Shown here one piece after another: positions 8,956 through 17,430 of a DNA stretch of 38,744 nucleotides. Both the position numbers and the translations under genes were made by a program. The stretch is from an uncultured bacterium. Its GTDB lineage: Bacteria > Patescibacteriota > Minisyncoccia > Phycocordibacterales > CAIJYI01. The stretch spans positions 1 to 38,744 of the forward strand of contig CAIJYI010000036.1 in assembly GCA_903824855.1 (NCBI GenBank). Direction: 5' to 3'. Within the stretch, counting starts at the first letter, position 1; each line of letters opens with the position of its first letter. The notes under the pieces were generated by a model, which worked only from the letters and a program-made list of their open reading frames with translations, did not search any database and was not told the DNA's origin.

Positions 8956-9804
8956 GTGAAGTACTTTTACAAATTAATACCGCTGATACTTTTGTCTTTG
9001 GCGTTGTTATTCAGTTCAGGTTGTTCTACTGTCGGGTTGATTACTTTTGTTCCCGACCAGCGACAAGAAGTGTTCCACAACACATTGAAGTCGCTTAATG
9101 ATTTAGTGCGTCAAACAGGTAATGAAGATTCTCAAAAGATTCTTTCCATGTTTCAAAAAGAGAGTGTTCTCATTACTCCGACAAAAGACGGATTTCGTGA
9201 TCCGAAAATTTGGAACGAGAGAGAAACCCTTAAGGTTGTCGTTCTTCTTCCGGAAGATTCTCGGTTTCCATCCTGGTCTCAAATTGTTTCCGATAAAAAA
9301 AGTTACGCTTATTTTTTTCCAAGATACAATGTGATAGTTCTCAAAAGAATGGATGAGCTCAGTCCTGTTTTTCAAGCGATAACAGTTGACCATGAGGGTT
9401 GGCATGCTTTTCATTTTCAAAGTGATTCAATAGTAGCACGACCTTTAAGTTCGGAACATTTGGCAATCGAACGCGACACGTATGAACATGGGGCAAGTTT
9501 GCTTTCCTCAATTGGCGGTGAACCGTACAAAATGTTTATGCGAGAAGAAATGAAAAGAATTGATGCTTTTGTGAAAAATTCGGTTGGGGGAAATACACTT
9601 CCTGCGCTAAAAAATGAATACAATGAAAAGTTGGATAAGATATTCGGTGTTGCGCAAAGTGACACAGAAAAAAGAAGTAGGGTTTCTTTCATCGGTATTT
9701 CAGGTATCTTTCAGTATATCGATGAAAATTATCACGGTACACAACCGGAGAAAGAACTCGCAAAATCAAATGCGCTTCTGAATATTTATCGACACGGTCA
9801 ATAA
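8956..9804 (+). CDS. exported lipoprotein, putative HExxH metallopeptidase-like (family copy 1)
   Basis: lipobox LFSSGC; HEGWH-x21-E; shares YxxxxDxIFG and IGGExY blocks with the next two genes; SD GGAGGT, GTG start. Confidence 0.7.
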   Translation: MKYFYKLIPLILLSLALLFSSGCSTVGLITFVPDQRQEVFHNTLKSLNDLVRQTGNEDSQKILSMFQKESVLITPTKDGFRDPKIWNERETLKVVVLLPEDSRFPSWSQIVSDKKSYAYFFPRYNVIVLKRMDELSPVFQAITVDHEGWHAFHFQSDSIVARPLSSEHLAIERDTYEHGASLLSSIGGEPYKMFMREEMKRIDAFVKNSVGGNTLPALKNEYNEKLDKIFGVAQSDTEKRSRVSFIGISGIFQYIDENYHGTQPEKELAKSNALLNIYRHGQ

Positions 9805-9825
9805 GATTTAACGGTATTTGGTACA

Positions 9826-9858
9826 AAGGGTGGCTCAATTCGGCCGCCCTTTTTTTGT
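9826..9858 (+). terminator. intrinsic terminator
   Basis: AAGGGTGGC/GCCGCCCTT then T7. Confidence 0.75.
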
Positions 9859-9931
9859 GGACAATTTATCCTATATGTGGTAATATGCAGATAATAACGT
9901 TATTTGAAAATAATCTCAAAAGGAGGTTTAA

Positions 9932-10807
9932 GTGAAAAAAGAATATAAAAGCCTGTTGATTCTCGGGTTGGTTTTCTTATTATCCGTCGGTATAAACACC
10001 TGTCAAAAAAGTTTCGACAAGGATACCCCAATAACCGCTACACCAATAACCGCTCCGTCGTTTTCTGAGGCAGTCGGTCCGCGTCAGGCAATTGTGAAGG
10101 AATTTCTTGATGCTTTTCAATTGGTAGCGGATAAAACAGGAGATCAACAAGCGAAAGATAACTTGCAGATGCTTCGTGAAAAAAATACCGTCGTGATTCC
10201 TGACGAAAAAGGATTTACGTATCTTTCCAATGAGAATGATACCATAAAACCGATACGTATTATTCCGCTCATTCCGGATGATAGCCAATATTCATATTGG
10301 AAAAATGAATTAAATAGTGACGCGGCTGCGGCATTTGAAACCGGTTCAGGTCTTTTAATATTGAAAGACACGATGAAAATCAGTGCTTTTTATAAAGGCA
10401 CGCAGATTGCTCACGAAAGTGAACACGCGCGCAGATATTTAAATAACCCTTCTCGGAAATTCAACATTCTCTCGATTGCAAAAGAAGAATCGGAAGTCTA
10501 TGCTTTTCATAATCGTTTGATTGCAAAAGCAGGAGGTAGTGAATATACAACATTACTTCAAAAAATAACAGATGAAATCAGTCCACAGATAAAAACATCT
10601 GATGATAGTTTCAGTTATCCAATCCTTCCGTATTATCACGAGTTCGACAAAATGTTCGGCCCGGCACTTTCCTCCGAAGAAGAACAATTTAGAGCATTTC
10701 TATTTGAAGTTGATGTGATGTATCGCTATTTTGAAAAAACATCACCCGACAAATCAACAGATCTCAAAACTCTTTTTATGAAAAATTTGTACGAACCAAA
10801 GAATTGA
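9932..10807 (+). CDS. exported protein, putative HExxH metallopeptidase-like (family copy 2)
   Basis: signal segment with NTC lipobox-like site; HESEH-x20-E; FDKMFGPALSSEE; SD AGGAGGT, GTG start. Confidence 0.7.
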   Translation: MKKEYKSLLILGLVFLLSVGINTCQKSFDKDTPITATPITAPSFSEAVGPRQAIVKEFLDAFQLVADKTGDQQAKDNLQMLREKNTVVIPDEKGFTYLSNENDTIKPIRIIPLIPDDSQYSYWKNELNSDAAAAFETGSGLLILKDTMKISAFYKGTQIAHESEHARRYLNNPSRKFNILSIAKEESEVYAFHNRLIAKAGGSEYTTLLQKITDEISPQIKTSDDSFSYPILPYYHEFDKMFGPALSSEEEQFRAFLFEVDVMYRYFEKTSPDKSTDLKTLFMKNLYEPKN

Positions 10808-10810
10808 TAA

Positions 10811-10848
10811 AAAAATCCCCACCGGCATTATGTCGGTGGGTTTTTATT
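10811..10848 (+). terminator. intrinsic terminator
   Basis: CCCACCG-gcattatgt-CGGTGGG then T5. Confidence 0.8.
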
Positions 10849-10937
10849 TACTCAATATTTTTTGGACATTTAATTCGATATGTGGTAATACAAACATAGT
10901 AATGTTGTTTGAAAGTAATCTCAAAAGGAGGTTTTTT

Positions 10938-11801
10938 ATGAAAAAAATTACCAAAGTGTTTCTTTTAGTCTTTTTTCTTCTATCATTTGTCGGTTATTAT
11001 ATCTTTTCTCAAAACACAAAAGGAGAAGATGTTACTCCCACAGAAACAAAAAGTGAAATCAGTCAGCGTATCGTTTTATCAAATGATTGGATAAAAGGAC
11101 TTAATGAAGTTTATTCTCTTACCAAGAATGCGGAGATATACGATGAATTAATTCTTCTCAAGGAACATGGAGTCATTGGAGAGCCTAAAAACGAGGGACT
11201 TATTCCGTCACGGCAATTGAAAGATGATGATTTCTCCGTAATAACTCTTATTGCGAGCGATAAACAATTTTCCCCGTGGAACGAAATACTTGCTTCTCCT
11301 GAAGCCGCATCATATTCCGGATTGGATAAAGTCATGGTGCTAAAAAATAATTATTCGGTCAGTTTACTTTTTAAAGGAATTTTATTGGCTCATGAAACCA
11401 AACACCGTCTCTTGGATCCGGACAGTCTGGTTTTACAAGATGCGATGGAATATTGCCGTGAAGAAGTTGTTGTTCATTCGTTTGAAAATAAATTATTGCT
11501 ACAAATCGGTGGGGAAGCTTATCAGAGTCTTCTCAATCAAAAAGTAGATGAAATGAATAAAATAGCATCTGACTCTTCCATAAAAGCGCGTCCTTTCTCC
11601 TATTATGCGGATGAACTTGAGAAAATTTTTGGCCCGTCTCTTTCAAAAGAAGAAAAAATGACCAGAGTGGGAGCTTTTAAAATTGGAGCGATGTTTCAAC
11701 TGGTTGACCGATATTATGACGGCGACAAAAAAGAACAAAAAGCGCTTATCATGCGTGAAATGTATAAAGCAAACGGCAACTCATTGCCTGAAGGAAAATA
11801 G
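10938..11801 (+). CDS. exported protein, putative HExxH metallopeptidase-like (family copy 3)
   Basis: start revised from 10830 to ATG after AGGAGGT; N-terminal hydrophobic segment; HETKH-x19-E; LEKIFGPSLSKEE. Confidence 0.7.
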   Translation: MKKITKVFLLVFFLLSFVGYYIFSQNTKGEDVTPTETKSEISQRIVLSNDWIKGLNEVYSLTKNAEIYDELILLKEHGVIGEPKNEGLIPSRQLKDDDFSVITLIASDKQFSPWNEILASPEAASYSGLDKVMVLKNNYSVSLLFKGILLAHETKHRLLDPDSLVLQDAMEYCREEVVVHSFENKLLLQIGGEAYQSLLNQKVDEMNKIASDSSIKARPFSYYADELEKIFGPSLSKEEKMTRVGAFKIGAMFQLVDRYYDGDKKEQKALIMREMYKANGNSLPEGK

Positions 11802-11810
11802 TAACATACT

Positions 11811-11848
11811 CAAAATCCCCGCCGACATTATGTCGGCGGGTTTTTATG
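11811..11848 (+). terminator. intrinsic terminator
   Basis: CCCGCCGACAT/ATGTCGGCGGG then T5. Confidence 0.8.
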
Positions 11849-11853
11849 TATTC

Positions 11854-11886
11854 AAAAAAAATCACCCGAGATAAATCTCGGGTGAT
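11854..11886 (-). terminator. intrinsic terminator for the minus-strand gene
   Basis: ATCACCCGAGAT/ATCTCGGGTGAT with A-run on plus strand (T-run on minus). Confidence 0.8.
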
Positions 11887-11894
11887 GGTCGCAT

Positions 11895-12407
11895 TTATTG
11901 CGGTATAAGAATTTGTGGTCTTGTTTGGTGAGGAAGCATAACTCCGTTTCTACAATAGCTTAAATTGTAATTTACGCCTGACGCATCAGGACTCACAAAA
12001 TAGGGAACACCAAGACTGACAGTAAGTCGGCAGGTGTCTACTTGTGCGATACCAAGAATTTTAACCAAAACTGTTTCGGCTTCATTTCTCGAAGCAATCA
12101 AATTATTTCCAAGTAATGCTACGTTAAAACTGCTATCTTTGGCGTAGAACACTATGCTGTAATTTTGCGCAGCTATTATTTCCACATCTTTTTCTTCGTC
12201 TATAATTGTTGCACTCGGCAGTGAATAAAAATTATTAACAAAAATATTTTTATTGTCGGACGTTTTTATCAACAATTTGTTGCTTACTCTTGAAATAAGA
12301 GAGTCAACGATACCGCTCGATGATGAGGGAACGGGCAAAAGTAGCATAAAGGAAACGGTCGCCACGGCAAAGGTTTTTAAAAGCTTTGATAGTATTTTTT
12401 TGTTCAT
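11895..12407 (-). CDS. exported protein of unknown function
   Basis: start revised to MNKKILSK after AGGAGGG; signal-like hydrophobic segment; upstream TTGACA-17-TATAAT. Confidence 0.65.
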   Translation of the reverse strand: MNKKILSKLLKTFAVATVSFMLLLPVPSSSSGIVDSLISRVSNKLLIKTSDNKNIFVNNFYSLPSATIIDEEKDVEIIAAQNYSIVFYAKDSSFNVALLGNNLIASRNEAETVLVKILGIAQVDTCRLTVSLGVPYFVSPDASGVNYNLSYCRNGVMLPHQTRPQILIPQ

Positions 12408-12576
12408 TTTGCCCTCCTGATTCAATGTGCGTAAAAAAGTATTAATCTAATGAAAATTATAGCAATAATTACTCATTTTGTCAATTCTGCAGAGTCATTG
12501 ACATATTTTTAATAGTGTGATACATTTTAATCAGGAAACGGTTACAATTTATTGCAGAAAAAGAAGGAGGTTTGAC

Positions 12577-12765
12577 ATGAAATTTGAAGAGAAAAAAACA
12601 AAATTCACGTGGGAGGAGGCACTCCCGATGAATTTTTGGGAAGGTGCTTTCATGGCGTTTATAATAGGTGGAATTATCGGAGTTTCCGGATATATTGCCG
12701 GTCTTTCAGTCATCTTTTGTTACGTTTTAGTGAAGTGGTATTGGCACTATGTGAAAAATTTGTAG
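12577..12765 (+). CDS. small membrane protein of unknown function
   Basis: start revised to MKFEEKKTKF after AAGGAGGT; one or two TM segments. Confidence 0.6.
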   Translation: MKFEEKKTKFTWEEALPMNFWEGAFMAFIIGGIIGVSGYIAGLSVIFCYVLVKWYWHYVKNL

Positions 12766-12781
12766 TTTGAAGAAAACAACA

Positions 12782-12820
12782 AAAGCGGCTTATCTATAAG
12801 ATAAGCCGTTTTCTTTTTTT
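12782..12820 (+). terminator. intrinsic terminator
   Basis: CGGCTTATC/GATAAGCCG then T-run. Confidence 0.8.
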
Positions 12821-13535
12821 ATGAATGATCAAGAAGACTGAGGAAGTCAGAGAGCTCTTTTCCCTGTAACCTGCGCCATGTTCCCGCTTGAAGAGAACCG
12901 AGTTTGATATTCATAATACGAATTCTTTTAATATCTTTTACCGTATATCCAAGAGCGGCACACATGCGTCGTAATTGATGCTTTTTTCCTTCAGTAATAA
13001 TGACATCAATTTTGCAAAAACCATTTTCTTTTGCGATGGCCGGTTTTGTCATATAACCTTCAATCTCCACACCGCGTTCCATCAGTTTAAGAAATTTCGC
13101 AGTAATCGGTTTATCAAGAGTGACGATATATTCTTTTTCGTGTTCTCTTTCCGGAGACAAAAGTTTTTGGGTAATTCTTCCGTCATTCGTAAGAATAATG
13201 AGTCCGTGAGAATCTTTGTCTAATCGTCCAATAGGGAATACTTCGGCCTTGATGCTTCCTTTGATGACATCTTCGATGCTTTTTTCGCCGTTCTGTGGGC
13301 TATGAGTGATTATTCCTCTCGGTTTATAATAGGCGAAATAAAGATATTCTTTTTTATCCAATCCTTTTATCGTGACGACATCTTTTTCATTGACGGCATC
13401 TCCAAGCTTCGCAAGTCGGCCATTTATGGTCACTTTTCTGTCTTCTATTAAGGCATCTGCACCCCGACGAGTCGCGTCACCACGGAGAGCGAGGAACTTA
13501 TTTATGCGCATTGGATATTCGTTTTTTGGTATCAT
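12819..13535 (-). CDS. pseudouridine synthase, RsuA/RluB/RluF type with S4 domain
   Basis: MRINKFLALRGDATRRGADALI..VTINGRLAKLGD (S4), YKPRGIITH, PIGRLDKDSHGLIILTNDG, TEGKKHQLRRMCAALGY. Confidence 0.93.
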   Translation of the reverse strand: MIPKNEYPMRINKFLALRGDATRRGADALIEDRKVTINGRLAKLGDAVNEKDVVTIKGLDKKEYLYFAYYKPRGIITHSPQNGEKSIEDVIKGSIKAEVFPIGRLDKDSHGLIILTNDGRITQKLLSPEREHEKEYIVTLDKPITAKFLKLMERGVEIEGYMTKPAIAKENGFCKIDVIITEGKKHQLRRMCAALGYTVKDIKRIRIMNIKLGSLQAGTWRRLQGKELSDFLSLLDHS

Positions 13536-13539
13536 AGTA

Positions 13540-13574
13540 TTGACAACTATAACTTATCTATGTTATTATGTCAA
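13540..13574. promoter_or_regulatory. overlapping back-to-back divergent promoters
   Basis: minus: TTGACA (13574-13569)-17-TATAGT (13551-13546); plus: TTGACA (13540-13545)-18-TATTAT (13564-13569). Confidence 0.6.
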
Positions 13575-13598
13575 CTAGATAAATAATTTTAACAACAT

Positions 13599-13628
13599 GT
13601 CCGCCGTCGCTTGAGAGCAAGGGCGGGC
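13599..13628 (+). promoter_or_regulatory. GC-rich hairpin in 5' leader
   Basis: GTCCGCC / GGCGGGC pairing (one G-U) plus inner CTT/AAG, just upstream of AAGGGAG SD. Confidence 0.5.
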
Positions 13629-13641
13629 AAGGGAGAAAAAA

Positions 13642-14247
13642 ATGAAAAAGTTGTTTGGAAAAATGGGCACATTTATTTTTGATCGGTTTTCAGGTCGCAA
13701 TGCTCATATGTTTCAGGTGCATGAAGGAATAATGACCATTCCGAATATGGTGACCTTCACAGGGATTATTTGGTCCTTTCTGTATCTTATAATGTATTTG
13801 TTCGGAATCTGCACCTATTTGATTCCCGTATTGGTAATCTTTATTGTTCTCACTGATGGGATTGATGGGTATCTTGCCGATCGTCTCAATCAGCACAGCA
13901 AGTACGGAAAGTTTCTGGACCCGCTTCGAGACCGTTTATTTACCTTGGCGTTGCTTGGAAATATTTGGCTCATTGTAGGGAATCAAGCTTTACCCGCCAT
14001 TATTCTTCTTATCGTAATTGAGAGCAATCTCGCTCTTCATTATCGAGAAGTGTATCTTTCAACCGGAAAGATAAAGGAAGTACATTGGATAGGAAAAGCA
14101 CGTTCTGCATTACAATGGATTTTGGGCTTCGGCATTCTCATCCAGTTTTATTGGTTAGGTGTCGTATATGTTGCTCCTTTGTCGCTTGTTTATGTGATGT
14201 TCCTAGCAAGTCTTGCGGTACATTTCAACACCTACTATCGTAGATAA
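13642..14247 (+). CDS. CDP-alcohol phosphatidyltransferase family protein
   Basis: DGIDGYLADRLNQHSKYGKFLDPLRD matches D-x2-DG-x2-A(R)-x8-G-x3-D-x3-D except R to D. Confidence 0.85.
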   Translation: MKKLFGKMGTFIFDRFSGRNAHMFQVHEGIMTIPNMVTFTGIIWSFLYLIMYLFGICTYLIPVLVIFIVLTDGIDGYLADRLNQHSKYGKFLDPLRDRLFTLALLGNIWLIVGNQALPAIILLIVIESNLALHYREVYLSTGKIKEVHWIGKARSALQWILGFGILIQFYWLGVVYVAPLSLVYVMFLASLAVHFNTYYRR

Positions 14248-14251
14248 TATA

Positions 14252-14289
14252 AGGAGAGGGCATTAATTTGCCCTCTCGTTTTTTTATTA
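14252..14289 (+). terminator. intrinsic terminator
   Basis: GAGAGGGC/GCCCTCTC then T7. Confidence 0.85.
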
Positions 14290-14311
14290 AAAAAGCGGTA
14301 TTATAGACAAT

Positions 14312-15025
14312 ATGAAGATAAAAACAAATCTACATTTTCACAGCAGTGACGATAAAATGGATCATATTTCGTATTCTACAAAAGAGGGAATCGACAAAGC
14401 TGTTTCTCTTGGTTTCGGCGCACTTGCCATCACTTGCCACCAACATTTCGCTTGGACACCCGAATATGCCGAATACGCCAAAAGCAAAGGTTTATTGTTT
14501 ATCTCCGGCATTGAACTTTATATCGGCGAAACGATGGAAACCTCCATGAGACACTGTCTTGTTTTGAATGCTACGAAAGATGTGGAAAATGTCCGCACTT
14601 TTGACCAACTCGCCGATTATAAAAAACAACATCCGGAAATATTTATTATGGCGCCTCACCCGTATTTTTACGGCAATATTTCGCTTAAAGAATTATTGGA
14701 GAAATACATTCATTTTTTTGATGCCATTGAACAATCATGGTTTTATTCCCGGCTTTTTAATAGAAACATAAAAGGAGCAAAGATTGCTCTGAAATATAAA
14801 CTTCCTTTCGTTTCCACTTCTGATACTCATTTCTTTGATTTTTTGGACAAGAGTTATTGTACAGTAGAAGTGGAAGAAGCAACAACCGAAGCTATTTTTA
14901 AGGCCATTCGAGAGGGGAAGTTTACAAATACGACGTCAAGGCGCAATTTTTGGAGAGATATGGTATGGAGACAAGTCCGTTTTTCGTATAAAACGTACCT
15001 TTGGAGAAAAAAGAATAAAACCTAG
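14312..15025 (+). CDS. PHP-domain metal-dependent phosphoesterase-like protein
   Basis: LHFHSSDD, CHQH, GIELY, RHCLVLN, APHPYF, TSDTHF metal-ligand pattern; basic/aromatic C-terminal tail. Confidence 0.85.
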   Translation: MKIKTNLHFHSSDDKMDHISYSTKEGIDKAVSLGFGALAITCHQHFAWTPEYAEYAKSKGLLFISGIELYIGETMETSMRHCLVLNATKDVENVRTFDQLADYKKQHPEIFIMAPHPYFYGNISLKELLEKYIHFFDAIEQSWFYSRLFNRNIKGAKIALKYKLPFVSTSDTHFFDFLDKSYCTVEVEEATTEAIFKAIREGKFTNTTSRRNFWRDMVWRQVRFSYKTYLWRKKNKT

Positions 15026-15098
15026 AAAGCTTGCGTAAACAATAAAAGTGTGTTACAATAAGACAACCTTTTTAGTTTGTCAAGAAACATATTAAACG

Positions 15099-16346
15099 AT
15101 GTCACCAGCCTTAATTGTCGCTACGAATATACTTCTTTTTTTCACCTTATACGCTCAGGTGCTTTTGTTGTTTACCTTTTTTGAAAAAAAGAATGTATTT
15201 ACCAATACGGGTGGAAATAATGACACTCCACTGAAACGATATCCAATCGTTACGGTCATTGTGCCTGTCTGGAATGAAGAAAAAACTCTCGGCGGAACCA
15301 TCGAATCTTTGCTCGCTCTTGATTATCCAAAAGATAAATTGGATATTTTGATTGTTGACGACGGAAGTACGGACAACACCAGACAAGTAGCGAATACCTA
15401 TAAAACACATCCGGAAGTTCGTGTGTTTTCAAAAACGAACGGCGGCAAACATACCGCGGTGAATCTGGGAATTTCCAAAGCGAGAGGTGAATTCATCGGT
15501 TGCCTCGACGCCGATTCTTATGTTGATAAGAACGCCCTTTCTCGTATTATTCGTTGCTTCGAAGATTCTCAGGTTATGGCTGTCACTCCCGCCATTAAAG
15601 TTCATACTCCTGAAAACATACTTCAACAGATGCAGAGTGTGGAATACGATATGGGGATTTTTCTCCGAAAAGTATACGGATCAATGAATGCTATTCATGT
15701 CGCGCCGGGTCCTTTCTCTATTTTCCGTAAAGAAGTTTTTGATAAGCTCGGGGGATATGTGAAAGCGCATAACACCGAGGATATGGAATTTGCGATGCGT
15801 ATGCACAAAAATCATTATCCGATTGCGAATGTCTATGATTCCTATGTTTATACGGTTACACCAAAAACAATCAAAGGATTATATAAGCAACGATTGCGTT
15901 GGGTGTATGGTTTTTTGGAAAATGCGAAAGATTATCGTATGATGATATTCAATCGAAAATATGGAAACCTTGGGGTGTTCACTCTTCCTGCCGCAATTAT
16001 CTCCATCTTTGTCGCGTTATTTTTCACAGGGCTTGCAATAGTGCGAATCGCTTCCTCGTTGTGGAGAAAAATCCTCGAAATGCAAGCAATTGGAATTCCT
16101 TTACGTTTTGAATGGCCTCAATTTGAATGGTTCTTCGTGAACACAAGCGAAACATCAATGGTGGTATATGCGCTTTCACTCTCTACTGTTTTTGTTATTC
16201 TCGTCGGAAAAAAACTCTCAGAAGGGAACATGAAACCCAATATCAGTATGCTTTACTTCTTTATGTTTTATGGTATTCTTGCCCCAACATGGCTTTTTAA
16301 AGCGGTATATAATGTTGCCTTAAAAAAGAAGACCACGTGGAGATAG
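15099..16346 (+). CDS. processive-type family 2 glycosyltransferase, multi-TM
   Basis: VTVIVPVWNEEKTLGGTIES, IVDDGSTDNT, GCLDADS, NTEDMEFAMRM, QRLRW. Confidence 0.93.
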   Translation: MSPALIVATNILLFFTLYAQVLLLFTFFEKKNVFTNTGGNNDTPLKRYPIVTVIVPVWNEEKTLGGTIESLLALDYPKDKLDILIVDDGSTDNTRQVANTYKTHPEVRVFSKTNGGKHTAVNLGISKARGEFIGCLDADSYVDKNALSRIIRCFEDSQVMAVTPAIKVHTPENILQQMQSVEYDMGIFLRKVYGSMNAIHVAPGPFSIFRKEVFDKLGGYVKAHNTEDMEFAMRMHKNHYPIANVYDSYVYTVTPKTIKGLYKQRLRWVYGFLENAKDYRMMIFNRKYGNLGVFTLPAAIISIFVALFFTGLAIVRIASSLWRKILEMQAIGIPLRFEWPQFEWFFVNTSETSMVVYALSLSTVFVILVGKKLSEGNMKPNISMLYFFMFYGILAPTWLFKAVYNVALKKKTTWR

Positions 16347-16403
16347 ATTAGTTCATCAGGTTTATAAAGTCTAACGACAAATAGCAGTGATGACTAATCG
16401 TCT

Positions 16404-16470
16404 GAACTTGATAAACTTGATGAACTTTACAACTTGATAAACTTAATAACTCGATAAACTTTTAACTTAT
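16404..16470 (+). repeat. AACTTGATR short tandem repeat abutting a start codon
   Basis: AACTTGATA|AACTTGATG|AACTTTAC|AACTTGATA|AACTTAAT|AACTCGATA|AACTTTT|AACTTAT-ATG. Confidence 0.8.
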
Positions 16471-17169
16471 ATGCACAGCGTAGATTGGAAAAAATATTTT
16501 TATGTCTTTCTCGTAACGGGAGCAATATTCCTTACCGCTTTTTTTGTGAGTAATACTCTTGGTAATAAAAAAATTGAGGATATTCAAACGATGCAGAACC
16601 GTGTTTCCATTGATATTCTTTCTTCCGAAACTCAGTTTGCACTTCTTTCTGAATCTTCCTGTGAGACGGTCGGAGATACTTCTCTCTCAAAAGACCTTGA
16701 TTCTCTCGCCGCAAAACTTTCCTATGCGGAAGTAAATCTTAATTCCAACAAAGAAGATGTGCTTTGGCTCAAAAAGAATTACTCTCTGCTCGAAATTAAA
16801 GATTATGTTCTTATGAAGAAATTGTCGGATCGATGCCAAGTGAAGCCGGTATACATCCTGTATTTCTATTCCAATAGAGCGGGTGCATGTCCTGATTGCC
16901 AAAAAGAAGGTATCGTTCTCACGGAACTTCGCAAGAAATATCCGGGCCTTCGCGTATACTCGTTTGACTATGACCTTGATTTATCTGCCGTAAAAACTCT
17001 TGAATCATTGTACAATGTTCAACCGGAATTACCGGCAATGGTTATCCATAGAAGTGTTCAGTATGGCTGGAAAAGTGTAGAAGACATGGAAAAAGTTATG
17101 CCGGAATTGGCAACACTGACGGGAACAACAACTCCCGTTGAAACTTCAAAAAATACGACTAAGAAATAA
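16471..17169 (+). CDS. membrane-anchored thioredoxin-like-fold protein with CPDC motif
   Basis: N-terminal TM; ILYFYSNRAGACPDCQKEGIVLTELRKKYPGLRVYSFDYDLD...PELPAMVI. Confidence 0.7.
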   Translation: MHSVDWKKYFYVFLVTGAIFLTAFFVSNTLGNKKIEDIQTMQNRVSIDILSSETQFALLSESSCETVGDTSLSKDLDSLAAKLSYAEVNLNSNKEDVLWLKKNYSLLEIKDYVLMKKLSDRCQVKPVYILYFYSNRAGACPDCQKEGIVLTELRKKYPGLRVYSFDYDLDLSAVKTLESLYNVQPELPAMVIHRSVQYGWKSVEDMEKVMPELATLTGTTTPVETSKNTTKK

Positions 17170-17257
17170 GTAAAGTTGACAAAATACTTACCTGTGATAT
17201 AATTATCATGGGTTTGTTTTTATAGAGAAGATATTTTTTACTCAATCAGGAGGGTAA

Positions 17258-17419
17258 ATGAATTTCGAAGAAGAAATCGCAAAGGAAAAGGAATACAATA
17301 AAGAGCATCAGAAAAAAAGGAACCATAATAAAGAAGAAGGTCCCAATATTTCAGAAGATGTCATCTTTTCAATTTTCGCCGTCATTACGGGCGCATTGAT
17401 GCTTTGTGTTTTATTTTAA
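17258..17419 (+). CDS. 53-aa charged N-terminus / single-TM small protein (not in ORF track)
   Basis: MNFEEEIAKEKEYNKEHQKKRNHNKEEGPNISEDVIFSIFAVITGALMLCVLF; SD CAGGAGGG; upstream TTGACA-16-TATAAT. Confidence 0.65.
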   Translation: MNFEEEIAKEKEYNKEHQKKRNHNKEEGPNISEDVIFSIFAVITGALMLCVLF

Positions 17420-17430
17420 ATTCAGGAGTG

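Noticed and set aside
10830-10937. N-terminal 36 residues of the track ORF for HExxH copy 3
   Set aside because: They translate the previous gene's terminator and the promoter; AGGAGGT precedes ATG at 10938.
16404-16470. Possible CRISPR-like array in AACTTGATR repeats
   Set aside because: Units are 8-9 nt, degenerate and without spacers; no cas genes in the window.
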